Assembly (NCBI GenBank): GCA_965222725.1
Contig: OZ244969.1
Span: 5,084,001-5,148,000, forward strand
Origin: GCA-2748575 sp965222725
Lineage (GTDB): Bacteria; Pseudomonadota; Gammaproteobacteria; Pseudomonadales; Ketobacteraceae
Length of the DNA: 64,000 bases
Direction: 5' to 3'
Part shown: in pieces, positions 41,823-50,981 of the stretch
How positions within the stretch are numbered: position 1 is the first letter of the stretch
How the letters are laid out: the number at the start of each line of letters is the position of its first letter
The notes under the pieces: generated by a model
What the model was told of the DNA's origin: nothing
Database searches by the model: none
The model's input: only the letters and a program-made list of their open reading frames with translations
Position numbers and translations under genes: made by a program

Positions 41823-43670
41823 ATGCCCGGTAACTTCACACCCGACATACTTAAAGCCGCCATCGGCAGTTCGCTGCCTTACCAGCCCTGGCCGGAGCCC
41901 GGCGCGATTCCCGCGGCACTGAAGGATCTTGAACAAGATTGCTTTTCCGGAAAACTCCAGAGGCATGAGCTGCTCCAGTTTCTGGTTCACCTGCAGCAGC
42001 AGTTTGGCTGGATACACCCCGCCGCCATCGACTGGTGTGCGGACACGCTCTCGGAACAGAATCAACGGTTAAGCACCACCGAAATCCGCGGCATTATCGA
42101 CTTTTACAGTTTTCTTGAGCGGGTAGCCTGCCCCGGATTTCATTTATATCTGAGTACCAACGTTACGGATTATTTCTGTGGCCAACAGCAGAACCTGGAT
42201 TTTTTTCGCAGCCTGCAACAACAGTATCCGGATCGTTTCAGGGTAACCGCCACATCCTGCACCGGCCTGTGTGATCAGGGGCCCGGTGCCTTGCTGAATG
42301 GCCATCCTGTACCGCTCATGAACAGCTATTGGCAGCAAACCATTAAAGATCTGGTAACAGGCAAACTCAGTCCGGAAGATTTCCGGAAACAACTGCCGCC
42401 ATTGCAACACAATATTCACCGGGAAGACCAGTTGCTACAAGCCAACCTGCAACCCGGCGACGCACTCAAAACCGCCCTGCAACGCACACCGGACGATCTG
42501 ATAGATGAAGTTCAGCGCTCCCAGTTGCGTGGCCGTGGCGGTGCCGGTTTTTCCACTGCCTTCAAATGGCAAAGTTGCCGCAACACACCCGGCGACACCA
42601 GAGTGGTTATCTGCAACGCCGATGAAGGGGAACCGGGAACTTTTAAGGACCGGGTGCTGCTCAGCCGGCATCTGGATCAGGTCATTGAAGGCATGACCAT
42701 TGCCGCCTACGCCATTGGTGCTAATCGTGGTTACATCTATTTGCGCCATGAGTACCAGTTTCTGCTGCCCCAACTGATTGCCGCTATTCAGAACCGCTAC
42801 CAGCAACAGTTACTGGGCCAGGCGGTGCTCGGTAGCCATAGGTTTGATTTTGATTTGCAGATTCACCTGGGCGCCGGCGCCTATATCTGCGGGGAAGAAA
42901 GCGCCCTGATCGAATCCATGGAGGGCAAACGGGGTATCCCCAGGATTCGCCCGCCCTACCCGGCACAGCAGGGGTATCTGGACTTCCCCACCGTGGTGAA
43001 TAACGTGGAAACTTTCTGCTGTGTCACTCACATCGCACTGCACGGCGGCGATGCCTTTGCCCGCAAAGGCCACCAGGGTTCCACCGGCACCAAAGTGCAC
43101 AGTATTTCCGGTGACTGTAAAAACCCCGGCATTTACGAACTGCCCTTTGATGCCACCATTGCCGATGCCCTGCAACTGGCGGGTGCCGAACACACCCAGG
43201 CGGTGCAGGTGGGCGGACCTTCCGGCAAGCTGATTTTTCCTCACCAGTTTGACCGGGCCCTGAATTTCAGCGAGGTATCCAGCGGCGGCTCCTTTATGGT
43301 GTTCAATGAATCCCGGGATCTGTTTGACATCGTAAAAAACTTCACCGATTTCTTTCACCATGAAAGCTGCGGATTCTGCACACCCTGTCGGGTAGGCTGC
43401 GGCATTCTCAGTGAAAAGCTGGACAAGTTTGCTCATGCCCATGCGGATGATGACGACATTCAGCATTTAAAGGAAATGATGGAGTTAATGGACGTTGCCA
43501 GCCACTGTGGCCTGGGGCAAACAGCCGCACACCCGGTGCGCTTTCTGCTACAGGAAAAGCCGGACTTTTTCAGCGCCCGCAAATCCCGGAATACCACCCT
43601 GAAAATTGACCTGAATGAACACACCAGCGCCGCGCAGGCTTTAACAGGAGTCAGTGATGACGGATGCTAA
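41823..43670 (+). CDS. hoxF: NAD-linked hydrogenase diaphorase subunit HoxF
   Basis: A 615-residue fusion of NuoE-like and NuoF-like domains, the FMN/NAD(H) site of a soluble [NiFe] hydrogenase. The NuoF-like part has GRGGAGFSTAFKW (NADH/FMN glycine loop, about 238-250), CNADEGEPGTFKDR, GAGAYICGEESALIESMEG, and the [4Fe-4S] ligands CGFCTPCRVGC with HCGLGQT. The NuoE-like part keeps SCTGLCDQGP but only one Cys in NVTDYFCG where complex I NuoE has two. It overlaps hoxU by 17 bases. Confidence 0.93.
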   Translation: MPGNFTPDILKAAIGSSLPYQPWPEPGAIPAALKDLEQDCFSGKLQRHELLQFLVHLQQQFGWIHPAAIDWCADTLSEQNQRLSTTEIRGIIDFYSFLERVACPGFHLYLSTNVTDYFCGQQQNLDFFRSLQQQYPDRFRVTATSCTGLCDQGPGALLNGHPVPLMNSYWQQTIKDLVTGKLSPEDFRKQLPPLQHNIHREDQLLQANLQPGDALKTALQRTPDDLIDEVQRSQLRGRGGAGFSTAFKWQSCRNTPGDTRVVICNADEGEPGTFKDRVLLSRHLDQVIEGMTIAAYAIGANRGYIYLRHEYQFLLPQLIAAIQNRYQQQLLGQAVLGSHRFDFDLQIHLGAGAYICGEESALIESMEGKRGIPRIRPPYPAQQGYLDFPTVVNNVETFCCVTHIALHGGDAFARKGHQGSTGTKVHSISGDCKNPGIYELPFDATIADALQLAGAEHTQAVQVGGPSGKLIFPHQFDRALNFSEVSSGGSFMVFNESRDLFDIVKNFTDFFHHESCGFCTPCRVGCGILSEKLDKFAHAHADDDDIQHLKEMMELMDVASHCGLGQTAAHPVRFLLQEKPDFFSARKSRNTTLKIDLNEHTSAAQALTGVSDDGC

Positions 43671-44391
43671 CCAGCCCTGCTTTACCCTGGATGGCCAGAC
43701 AATTCCCTTTGAACCGGGTGACAGTATTATCAGTGCGGCGACACGGGCCGGAGTGTATATTCCCCACCTGTGCCACCACGAAGGCCTGTCGCCCCATGGC
43801 AGCTGCCGCGTTTGCATTGTTAAAGTGAATGGCCGGGTGCGCGCCTCCTGCATTACCCCGGCCGAAAAAGATCTGGTGGTGGAAAACCAGGGCGATGAAC
43901 TGCTGACATTTCGCAAACGGCTTATTCAGATGCTGTTTGTGGACGGCAACCATTTTTGCCCCAGTTGCGAGGTGAGCGGCCAGTGCCAGTTGCAGGCCAT
44001 GGCTTACGAATTCGGCATGCTGGATACCCACTACGATCACTTTTACCCTGCCAGAGAAATCGACTGCAGCCATCCGGATATCGTGATGGATCGTGACCGC
44101 TGTATTAACTGCGAGCTGTGTGTCAGAGCCAGTCGTGAACAGGATGGCAAAAACGTGTTCTCCATGGGCGGGCGCGGTCAACATGCCCAACTGCAGGCAA
44201 ACAGTACCACCGGATTACTGGGGGACACGGATGTCGGCATCGCCGATCATTCCCAGCATGTTTGCCCGGTGGGAGCCCTGATTCCAAAAACCGGTCATTA
44301 CCGGCATATCGCCGGTGAACGGGTTTATGACCAGCAACCGATTCATGTGGTGGGCAATGTACGGCCCGATATGGGCGAGGATAAGCCATGA
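43654..44391 (+). CDS. hoxU: NAD-linked hydrogenase diaphorase small subunit HoxU
   Basis: A 245-residue iron-sulfur electron-relay subunit homologous to the NuoG N-terminus. It has a plant-type [2Fe-2S] set (HLCHHEGLSPHGSCRVCIVKV ending in ASC), a His/Cys [4Fe-4S] motif (NHFCPSCEVSGQC), and a ferredoxin-like set (CINCELCVRAS ... HVCPVGAL). It passes electrons between HoxF and HoxY. It overlaps hoxY by four bases (ATGA). Confidence 0.93.
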   Translation: MMTDANQPCFTLDGQTIPFEPGDSIISAATRAGVYIPHLCHHEGLSPHGSCRVCIVKVNGRVRASCITPAEKDLVVENQGDELLTFRKRLIQMLFVDGNHFCPSCEVSGQCQLQAMAYEFGMLDTHYDHFYPAREIDCSHPDIVMDRDRCINCELCVRASREQDGKNVFSMGGRGQHAQLQANSTTGLLGDTDVGIADHSQHVCPVGALIPKTGHYRHIAGERVYDQQPIHVVGNVRPDMGEDKP

Positions 44392-44963
44392 ACACCAGCA
44401 GTGAATTGCAGAAAGGAAAACAGCAAGACGAGAAAATAAAAGTCGCCACCTGCTCTCTTGCCGGATGCTTTGGCTGCCATATGTCGTTTCTGGATATCGA
44501 TGAGCGCATTGTGGATCTGATAGACCATGTTCGTTTTGACCGCTCACCGTTAACTGATATCAAAACCGTGGGCCATTGCGCGGTGGGGTTGGTGGAAGGC
44601 GGCCTGTGCAACGAGGAAAACGTACACGTATTAAAAGCGTTCCGCGAAAACTGCGACATCCTGGTTTCTGTTGGCGCCTGCGCCATTAACGGTGGCGTGC
44701 CCGCCATGCGCAATCACATCCCGCTGGAAGAATGCCTGCGTACCTCGTACGTGGATGGCCTGGGCGTGGTCAATCCGCAAATACCGGTGGACGAGGATAT
44801 TCCCCCCTTGCTGAATCAGGTGCTGCCCATTCATGAAGCCGTGCATGTGGATTATTTTCTTCCCGGCTGCCCGCCGCCGGCTGATGCGTTCTGGGAAATT
44901 CTGACCGCACTGATAGAACAACGGGAACCCCAACTGGACTACGCACTGAGGCGTTTCGACTGA
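44388..44963 (+). CDS. hoxY: [NiFe] hydrogenase small subunit HoxY
   Basis: A 191-residue cytoplasmic hydrogenase small subunit, without a Tat signal. Cluster ligands lie in GCFGCHMSFLD, GHCAVGLVEGG, SVGACAING and PGCPPPADAFWEIL, matching the single proximal [4Fe-4S] cluster of the group 3d family. It starts with the hoxU-coupled ATG and ends two bases before hoxH. Confidence 0.93.
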   Translation: MNTSSELQKGKQQDEKIKVATCSLAGCFGCHMSFLDIDERIVDLIDHVRFDRSPLTDIKTVGHCAVGLVEGGLCNEENVHVLKAFRENCDILVSVGACAINGGVPAMRNHIPLEECLRTSYVDGLGVVNPQIPVDEDIPPLLNQVLPIHEAVHVDYFLPGCPPPADAFWEILTALIEQREPQLDYALRRFD

Positions 44964-44965
44964 AC

Positions 44966-46414
44966 ATGAAAAAAGTTGTTATTGAACCGGTAAGCCGCGT
45001 TGAAGGCCACGGCAAAGTAACCCTTAAAGTGGACGACGCCGGCAAAGTACAGGAAGCCCGCCTGCACATTGTGGAGTTTCGCGGCTTTGAACGTTTTATT
45101 GAAGGGCGCCCCTACTGGGAACTGCCGCTGGTGGTGCAACGATTATGTGGCATCTGCCCCGTTAGTCACCACCTGGCGGCAGGCAAGGCCATTGATCAGA
45201 TTGCCGGGGTAAAACAACTCAGCCCCACCGCAGAAAAACTGCGACGCCTGTTGCACTGGGGGCAAACCCTGCAATCCCACGCCCTGCATTTTTTTCATCT
45301 GGCATCGCCGGATCTGTTATTCGGTTTTACCAGTGATGTGGCCCGGCGCAACATTGTGGCAGTGATCGAAGCCTACCCCGACCTGGCACTGCAGGGTGTA
45401 AAACTGCGCAAGTACGGGCAGGATGTAATCAAGGCCATTTCCGGAAAAAAAATTCATGGTATTGCCGCCATACCCGGCGGCATGAACCGCAGCCTGACAG
45501 CGGATGAAATAAAACAACTGAAGCAACCCTTGCCGGATATTATTCGCTGGGCCCAGGGTGCCGTTGATGCCGCACGCAAACTGTATGAACAGGACATTGA
45601 ACTGCACAGCAACTTCGCCACCCTGAACACGCCCTACCTGTCACTGGTGAATGGCAGCGGCGACTGGGAAATCTACGACGGCGCCATTCGGGTCAAGGAA
45701 AACGACGGTAGCCTTTTTACCGATCAATACCCCTGCGATGACTATTTCAAACTGATCAATGAAGAAGTCAAAAGCTGGTCCTACATGAAGTTTCCCTTTC
45801 TGGTGGACAAGGGCACCGAACTGGGCTGGTATCGGGTTGGTCCGCTGGCGCGGGTCAATAACTGCGATCGCTTTTCCACACCGCTGGCAGAACAGCATCG
45901 GCAAACCTTCATTGCGCAAACAACGCAAGGCGTTTGCCACGCCACCCTCGCCTATCACTGGGCACGCATGATAGAACTGCTCCATTGCGCAGAAGCGATC
46001 GCTGCCATTCTGAACGATCCTGACCTGACCAGCCAGGATCTGGTGCGCAAAGGTGAGCGCCAAAGTACAGGCATTGGCGTGATCGAAGCCCCCAGAGGCA
46101 CCCTGTTTCACCATTATGAAGTGAATGAGAACGATCAGGTAACCATGGCCAACCTGATTGTATCCACTACCAGTAACAACCGCGCCATGAACGAATCCAT
46201 TCGCAAAGTGGCGGACGATCATTTATCGGGTAACGAACTGACACCGGAATTGTTAAACATGGTGGAAGTGGCGATTCGGGCCTACGACCCCTGCCTGTCC
46301 TGTGCGACTCACGCGGTGGGTAAAATGCCGTTATTGATGGAACTGGTGGATTCCCGTGGCACGCCGGTGGACCAGCTGGTGCGTAGCCACTCCGGTGACA
46401 TTACCCGTGCATAA
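44966..46414 (+). CDS. hoxH: [NiFe] hydrogenase large subunit HoxH
   Basis: A 482-residue catalytic subunit carrying the NiFe site. The N-terminal nickel motif is RLCGICPVSHH (Cys61, Cys64) and the C-terminal motif is DPCLSCATH (Cys443, Cys446). About 33 residues follow the motif histidine, the extension normally cut off by a maturation protease after nickel insertion; hoxW just downstream supplies that enzyme. HoxYH with HoxFU forms an NAD-reducing hydrogenase that oxidises H2 or makes it, depending on redox state. It overlaps hoxW by eight bases. Confidence 0.94.
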   Translation: MKKVVIEPVSRVEGHGKVTLKVDDAGKVQEARLHIVEFRGFERFIEGRPYWELPLVVQRLCGICPVSHHLAAGKAIDQIAGVKQLSPTAEKLRRLLHWGQTLQSHALHFFHLASPDLLFGFTSDVARRNIVAVIEAYPDLALQGVKLRKYGQDVIKAISGKKIHGIAAIPGGMNRSLTADEIKQLKQPLPDIIRWAQGAVDAARKLYEQDIELHSNFATLNTPYLSLVNGSGDWEIYDGAIRVKENDGSLFTDQYPCDDYFKLINEEVKSWSYMKFPFLVDKGTELGWYRVGPLARVNNCDRFSTPLAEQHRQTFIAQTTQGVCHATLAYHWARMIELLHCAEAIAAILNDPDLTSQDLVRKGERQSTGIGVIEAPRGTLFHHYEVNENDQVTMANLIVSTTSNNRAMNESIRKVADDHLSGNELTPELLNMVEVAIRAYDPCLSCATHAVGKMPLLMELVDSRGTPVDQLVRSHSGDITRA

Positions 46415-46931
46415 AGCGGAAAAGATCCGGCTGCTTTGTTACGGCATTGGAAATATCGACCGGGGCGACGATGGGCAGGCACCACAGCTGGCGGACTGGC
46501 TGGAACAACAAGTGAACCAGGGGCGCTTTCCCCGCTACCAGATTCAGCTGGAACAACCCTTTCAGCTGCAGCCGGAAAATATCTATGATTTTGCCCGGCA
46601 GGATCTGGTGTTGTTTCTCGATGCGGATGTACGCCTTGAAAAAGGTATCAGCCTGCGGCCACTGGCTCCGCAGAAATCTGCTTCAGCCTTTATTACCCAT
46701 GCCTTATCACCGGAGCATTTGCTGAGTTTGCCCGATCAGTTAACGGGCCAGCCACCCCCACCGGCCTATCTTTTATCGTTAAGCGCACAGAGTATGGCAT
46801 TGGGGGAATCACTGAGTGACCAGGCAAAAAGCAATATCCACCAGGCCCGGCAGTTGTTACAGCATTTACTGGAAATGACCCCGGATGAATGGCAGAAACG
46901 CTGCGACCAATCGTTGTCAGCGGTTTTTTAG
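46407..46931 (+). CDS. hoxW: Hydrogenase maturation protease HoxW
   Basis: A 174-residue member of the HyaD/HycI/HoxW maturation-endopeptidase family: LCYGIGNIDRGDDGQAPQLA with the nickel-probing Asp, and VLFLDADV. It trims the HoxH C-terminus. I favour the GTG at 46407 (overlap GTGCATAA with the hoxH stop) over an earlier GTG at 46356, because the residues from 46407 match the family start. Its end overlaps the convergent araC-type gene by 15 bases. Confidence 0.85.
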   Translation: MHKAEKIRLLCYGIGNIDRGDDGQAPQLADWLEQQVNQGRFPRYQIQLEQPFQLQPENIYDFARQDLVLFLDADVRLEKGISLRPLAPQKSASAFITHALSPEHLLSLPDQLTGQPPPPAYLLSLSAQSMALGESLSDQAKSNIHQARQLLQHLLEMTPDEWQKRCDQSLSAVF

Positions 46932-47951
46932 CCCCATGCGCTCCAGCACTTTTTTGCGGTAAACCCCGGGCGACAACCCTTCCCATCGCTTGAACGCATG
47001 ATAGAAATTGGAGGTGTCCGAAAACCCCAGCCGTTCCGACAAATCATCAATATCCACGTTGGGATCGGCCAGCTCACGAATGGCACGGTTATGGCGACAG
47101 TGATCCCGCAATTCTGCAAAGGAGCTGTCTTCCTGTTTTAAACGGCGTTGCAGTGTACGGGGTGTCATATTGAAATGGCTGGCCACATCGTCCAGGCCGG
47201 TGGGGCCCTTACCCAGATTGCGATTAATAAAAGTTACCACTTTGGCACTCAGGCTCTGGCCTTGCTCCATACTCCGGAGCTTGTCTTCCGCCAGAGTTAA
47301 TACCCGCTGGTGATATTCCGGGTAAGAGGTCAGCAAGGGTTCATCCAGCTGGTGGCTGGGAAACACCAGTTCATTGCGGGCATTACCAAAGGTAACCGGC
47401 ACATTAAAAATACGTTCATACTCGGAACGGTATTCCGGTTCCGGGTGAGCGAAATGCACCTCTTCAATACTGATACGGTCACCGGTCAGTGCTTTGCCCA
47501 GCGTCAGAATGGTAGCCGCCACAGAATCATGGTGTACGTTCAGGTATTTGAATACCACGGACGTATCCATTTCAAACCATAACAGCGCTTTTTGCCCTTT
47601 AACTTCCAGACCGAAATCAGTAAAAGGCGCCACCAGATCCTTGAAGCGAAAGAGTTCGTCCAGGGCTTCCTGCAGGTTCTTGCTGGTGGCAATCAGCTGG
47701 CCCACCAGATCCAGACTGTGGTACTGCATGGATTCGCCCAGATGCAGGCCAAAGGCCGGGTCCTGAGTGGAGGAAAAGGCGGCATCAAACAATGCCAGGA
47801 TTTCGTCATAGGTAAGGTACGTGCCGGTATCGCCAATCACTGATGGGTCGATATTCGCCTTGGCGAAGATGCCTTCCACGTTGATTTTATTTTTTATAGC
47901 AAGATCCAGAAAACTCGGGATCAGGGTGGCGGGCACCAACCGTTGATTCAT
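46917..47951 (-). CDS. AraC-family transcriptional regulator
   Basis: A 344-residue regulator with an N-terminal Arabinose_bd-like ligand domain (about 1-200) and a C-terminal AraC-type double helix-turn-helix (about 245-340: DDVASHFNMTPRTLQRRLK and DLSERLGFSDTSNFYHAFKRWEG). It is convergent with hoxW and might control the hox or neighbouring genes; no site is identified, so this is an inference only. The ligand is unknown. Confidence 0.9.
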   Translation of the reverse strand: MNQRLVPATLIPSFLDLAIKNKINVEGIFAKANIDPSVIGDTGTYLTYDEILALFDAAFSSTQDPAFGLHLGESMQYHSLDLVGQLIATSKNLQEALDELFRFKDLVAPFTDFGLEVKGQKALLWFEMDTSVVFKYLNVHHDSVAATILTLGKALTGDRISIEEVHFAHPEPEYRSEYERIFNVPVTFGNARNELVFPSHQLDEPLLTSYPEYHQRVLTLAEDKLRSMEQGQSLSAKVVTFINRNLGKGPTGLDDVASHFNMTPRTLQRRLKQEDSSFAELRDHCRHNRAIRELADPNVDIDDLSERLGFSDTSNFYHAFKRWEGLSPGVYRKKVLERMGLKNR

Positions 47952-48047
47952 AGGGCAACGTTCTCATGTTTACTTCATTCATTGCATAGCAATGAGACAG
48001 ATGGCGAATATACTCAATGTTTATCAGGAAGCCACATAAGTTTCAAG

Positions 48048-50672
48048 TCATTCGCTCATCACCACATCAATCGCATCGGTGAACTTCTCAAACGTCAATG
48101 GTTTGGCAATGTGCAATGCCATACCCGCTTCGTGCGCCCTCTGCCGGTGTACATCCGTGGCATGGGCACTTAACGCGATAATGGGAGTCTGGACTTTCTG
48201 ATGTTGCTTTTGCCACTGATGTATCTTCAGCGCGGCTGTGTAGCCATCCATAATGGGCATCTCACAATCCATCAGTATCAGATCGTATTCCGCTTCGCCT
48301 TCGGTAATATGCTGTACCGCTTCCAGGCCATTGTTCACTGTGACCGGATTCAGGCCCAGCTTATCGAGGAATCCATGGATGACCTTGAGATTGATTTCAT
48401 TGTCTTCCACCACCAGTATGCGCAGGTCCACACTGAGCTGATGTTCGTTGGCAGCAATTGCCTGCGGCATGCTGCCATCGCCGCCCGCTGCATGGTGCAA
48501 CACTTCATCAGGCGCAGGTTCAATGCCTGCTGGCTGGGGTAAATCATCGCTGATGACCGTGTCTGAATCATGCGCCTCCCGCATGCGGGCAAACCGTTCC
48601 GGAACAGAACGGTTGGAATACTCAATGGGCACTTCAATATCACTCTGCACCGGCGCAATCAGGTTGTAGATTTCCTCATGATCCAGATATTCATAATCGT
48701 CTCGAATAGACACCGGCAAGGTAAACCAGAAACTGGAGCCACGGCCCGGCTCACTGTCCAGCGCGATTTCACCCCCCATCAGCTCAATCAACTGCCGGCA
48801 GATTGCCAGGCCCAGCCCGGTACTGGGAGCATCGGAATTGATGGGCTGATGCAGCTGGGTGTAGTCCCGGAACAACAGATCAATGTCACTCTGATCAATC
48901 CCGACACCGGTATCCTCAACGGTAATTTTCAGCACAATCTGCTGATCCAGAATCTGATCCGTTAAACCAATACGGATTTTGATATAACCCACTTCGGTAT
49001 ACTTGAGCGCATTGGAAATCAGGTTCAGCAACACCTGGCGCACCCGGCCGCCATCGCCCTCCACCACCACCGGTGTCCCTATTTCAAAAATACAGACCAG
49101 TTTCAGGCCCTTTTTGCGGGCTGCCATTTCATAAATGGCGGCACAGTCCTGCACCAGCTCCCGCAGGTTAAAAGAACCAATATTCAGGGTCATCTTGCCC
49201 GCTTCAATCTTGGAGAAATCCAGAAAATCACTGGTGACTTCCAGGAGCGCCTGACTGCCATTGCGAATGGCTTTTACATAACGTTGCTGTTCCGGGTTTA
49301 ACGGTGTTTTGCCCAGCAATTCCGCCAGCCCCAGGATACCGCTCATGGGGCCACGCACTTCATGGCTGACCTTGGCCAGAAACTGGGTTTTATCAATGCT
49401 TTCCTTACGGGCTTCCAGCACCTGATGCTCTGATCCCTGCTGATTCAGTTTCAGCAAACGAATGCTGTAACCCAGCCCCAGAGACAGCACCACCAGTTCC
49501 AGACACCAGGCCAGCTTCATGCTGTAAATGGAAATGGCAGAATCCTGCAACACACCCAGTACCGTGAGCACCACCAGCATGGCCGCCAAAATGATGGGTC
49601 CCCAACCCGCCAGAAAAATCCAGGCAGGCAGGTAATTGTCCTTTATGCGCAACAAACCAAGAAACAGCATATAAAGTAAAAACAGCATGCCGGAGGTAAC
49701 AATCACCTGCATGATCAGGCGCACATCCACAAAAGGCATCAGCAGCACATAAAGCAGGATCAGCCCCACCACGCCATGGGAAATCCGGTTAACCAGCGGA
49801 TGGCTCTGACGTATCCGCAAAAAGGACAACGCAAAATAAAGGGCACCGATCTGCGCCACGCACACCGACACCAGTACACCGGTATCTTCCATGCCGATAC
49901 TGGCCCAGAACGGTGCCCCGGTTCCGTCCAGACCGGAGTTAAACAGAATGCCACCGGCACAATGCAGTGCATAAAACAGGTACATGGGCTCGCGTAACGC
50001 AAAGAAGATAACAACACTGAAAAACAGCAGCCCCACGGCAATGCCGTAAAAAGCGCCCAGCAACCATTGCGTGTCATGAACCACTTCAATGTAGGGATAG
50101 GCATCGGAAACAGTCAGCGGCAACGCCACATTACTGCTGCTCACCACCCGAAAAAAACAGTTGGCCACCTGCCCGGGTTTGAGCTGCAGGGGAATCAGAT
50201 AATTGCGGGCCTGAATTGGCCGCGAGGAACGGGAGACATGATCACCCAGTAAATAATTTTTCCGGGTATTGCTCAGCTGGCAGTACACATCCAGGTTATC
50301 CAGCATGGGGTAATCGTTTTCAAGCACCAGATCTCGTGTGGTTTTGTGATCGTTCTGCAGCGCCACATAAAACCAGTAAGCACTGCCGGTAAACCCCATA
50401 TTGAGATTACCGAATGAAGGCCTGAAATCGCCCCGATACAATGCATCCCGGGCATCCTTTATCCGGGCGCTTCTTGTGGGATCTTCCCAGAGGTAAACGT
50501 ATTGTGTCAGGGATTCGTTGCGGGCAACGGCCGGCAACTGGTAGATATTGGCCAGAAAAGGTCCGTCGGTCCGGGCCTTGAGTTCACCCCATGGCAACCA
50601 GGTAACAGCCACCAGCAGGAACAGAAAGAAAGCTCGCCAAAAATCCTTTTTTGTTATTTTGTTCAAAGGCAC
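48048..50672 (-). CDS. 7TMR-DISM hybrid sensor histidine kinase with receiver
   Basis: An 874-residue membrane hybrid kinase. A signal/TM start, a periplasmic DISM domain (about 30-180), seven membrane helices (about 190-410), HisKA with phospho-His437 in VSHEVRGPMSG, a HATPase domain (DTGVGIDQSD, STGLGLAI), and a C-terminal receiver (LRILVVEDNEINLK) with Asp802 in LMDCEMP. No HPt domain is fused, so phosphate must go to a separate HPt, possibly the HPt/HD-GYP protein at 15.8 kb. The GTG at 50672 is my start; the frame extends to a TTG at 50744 that lacks family support. Confidence 0.9.
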   Translation of the reverse strand: MPLNKITKKDFWRAFFLFLLVAVTWLPWGELKARTDGPFLANIYQLPAVARNESLTQYVYLWEDPTRSARIKDARDALYRGDFRPSFGNLNMGFTGSAYWFYVALQNDHKTTRDLVLENDYPMLDNLDVYCQLSNTRKNYLLGDHVSRSSRPIQARNYLIPLQLKPGQVANCFFRVVSSSNVALPLTVSDAYPYIEVVHDTQWLLGAFYGIAVGLLFFSVVIFFALREPMYLFYALHCAGGILFNSGLDGTGAPFWASIGMEDTGVLVSVCVAQIGALYFALSFLRIRQSHPLVNRISHGVVGLILLYVLLMPFVDVRLIMQVIVTSGMLFLLYMLFLGLLRIKDNYLPAWIFLAGWGPIILAAMLVVLTVLGVLQDSAISIYSMKLAWCLELVVLSLGLGYSIRLLKLNQQGSEHQVLEARKESIDKTQFLAKVSHEVRGPMSGILGLAELLGKTPLNPEQQRYVKAIRNGSQALLEVTSDFLDFSKIEAGKMTLNIGSFNLRELVQDCAAIYEMAARKKGLKLVCIFEIGTPVVVEGDGGRVRQVLLNLISNALKYTEVGYIKIRIGLTDQILDQQIVLKITVEDTGVGIDQSDIDLLFRDYTQLHQPINSDAPSTGLGLAICRQLIELMGGEIALDSEPGRGSSFWFTLPVSIRDDYEYLDHEEIYNLIAPVQSDIEVPIEYSNRSVPERFARMREAHDSDTVISDDLPQPAGIEPAPDEVLHHAAGGDGSMPQAIAANEHQLSVDLRILVVEDNEINLKVIHGFLDKLGLNPVTVNNGLEAVQHITEGEAEYDLILMDCEMPIMDGYTAALKIHQWQKQHQKVQTPIIALSAHATDVHRQRAHEAGMALHIAKPLTFEKFTDAIDVVMSE

Positions 50673-50770
50673 CTGAATGATCCTGATAACTCGACTCCGT
50701 GGAATTCTATGACATTCTGCAGCCAAGATGTAGAATTGCCACAAATTACTGGCTGATAAGGAAGAATTCT

Positions 50771-50974
50771 GTGAGTGACAGTCTGGACGATCTGCAAATG
50801 AGAGTAGCCTATATGGACGACACCATCGACCAGCTGAATGAGATTGTCTGCCAGCAGCAAAACCAGATAGACCGGCTGAGCAAACAGCTGGAACGTTGCG
50901 AGCAGCAGCTTCAATCCATGCTGCCGCTGCTGTTCGAAAAGCCCGGTGACGAGCCGCCGCCCCCGCACTACTGA
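50771..50974 (+). CDS. slyX: SlyX-family coiled-coil protein
   Basis: A 67-residue coiled-coil protein (VAYMDDTIDQLNEIVCQQQ, IDRLSKQLE) with the typical proline-rich C-terminal end (PPPPHY). The GTG at 50771 has AAGGAAG six bases upstream and gives the family size; the longer frame includes an unrelated 24-residue extension. Function unknown. It is divergent from the hybrid kinase, sharing a 98-base promoter gap. Confidence 0.85.
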   Translation: MSDSLDDLQMRVAYMDDTIDQLNEIVCQQQNQIDRLSKQLERCEQQLQSMLPLLFEKPGDEPPPPHY

Positions 50975-50981
50975 TCCGGCG

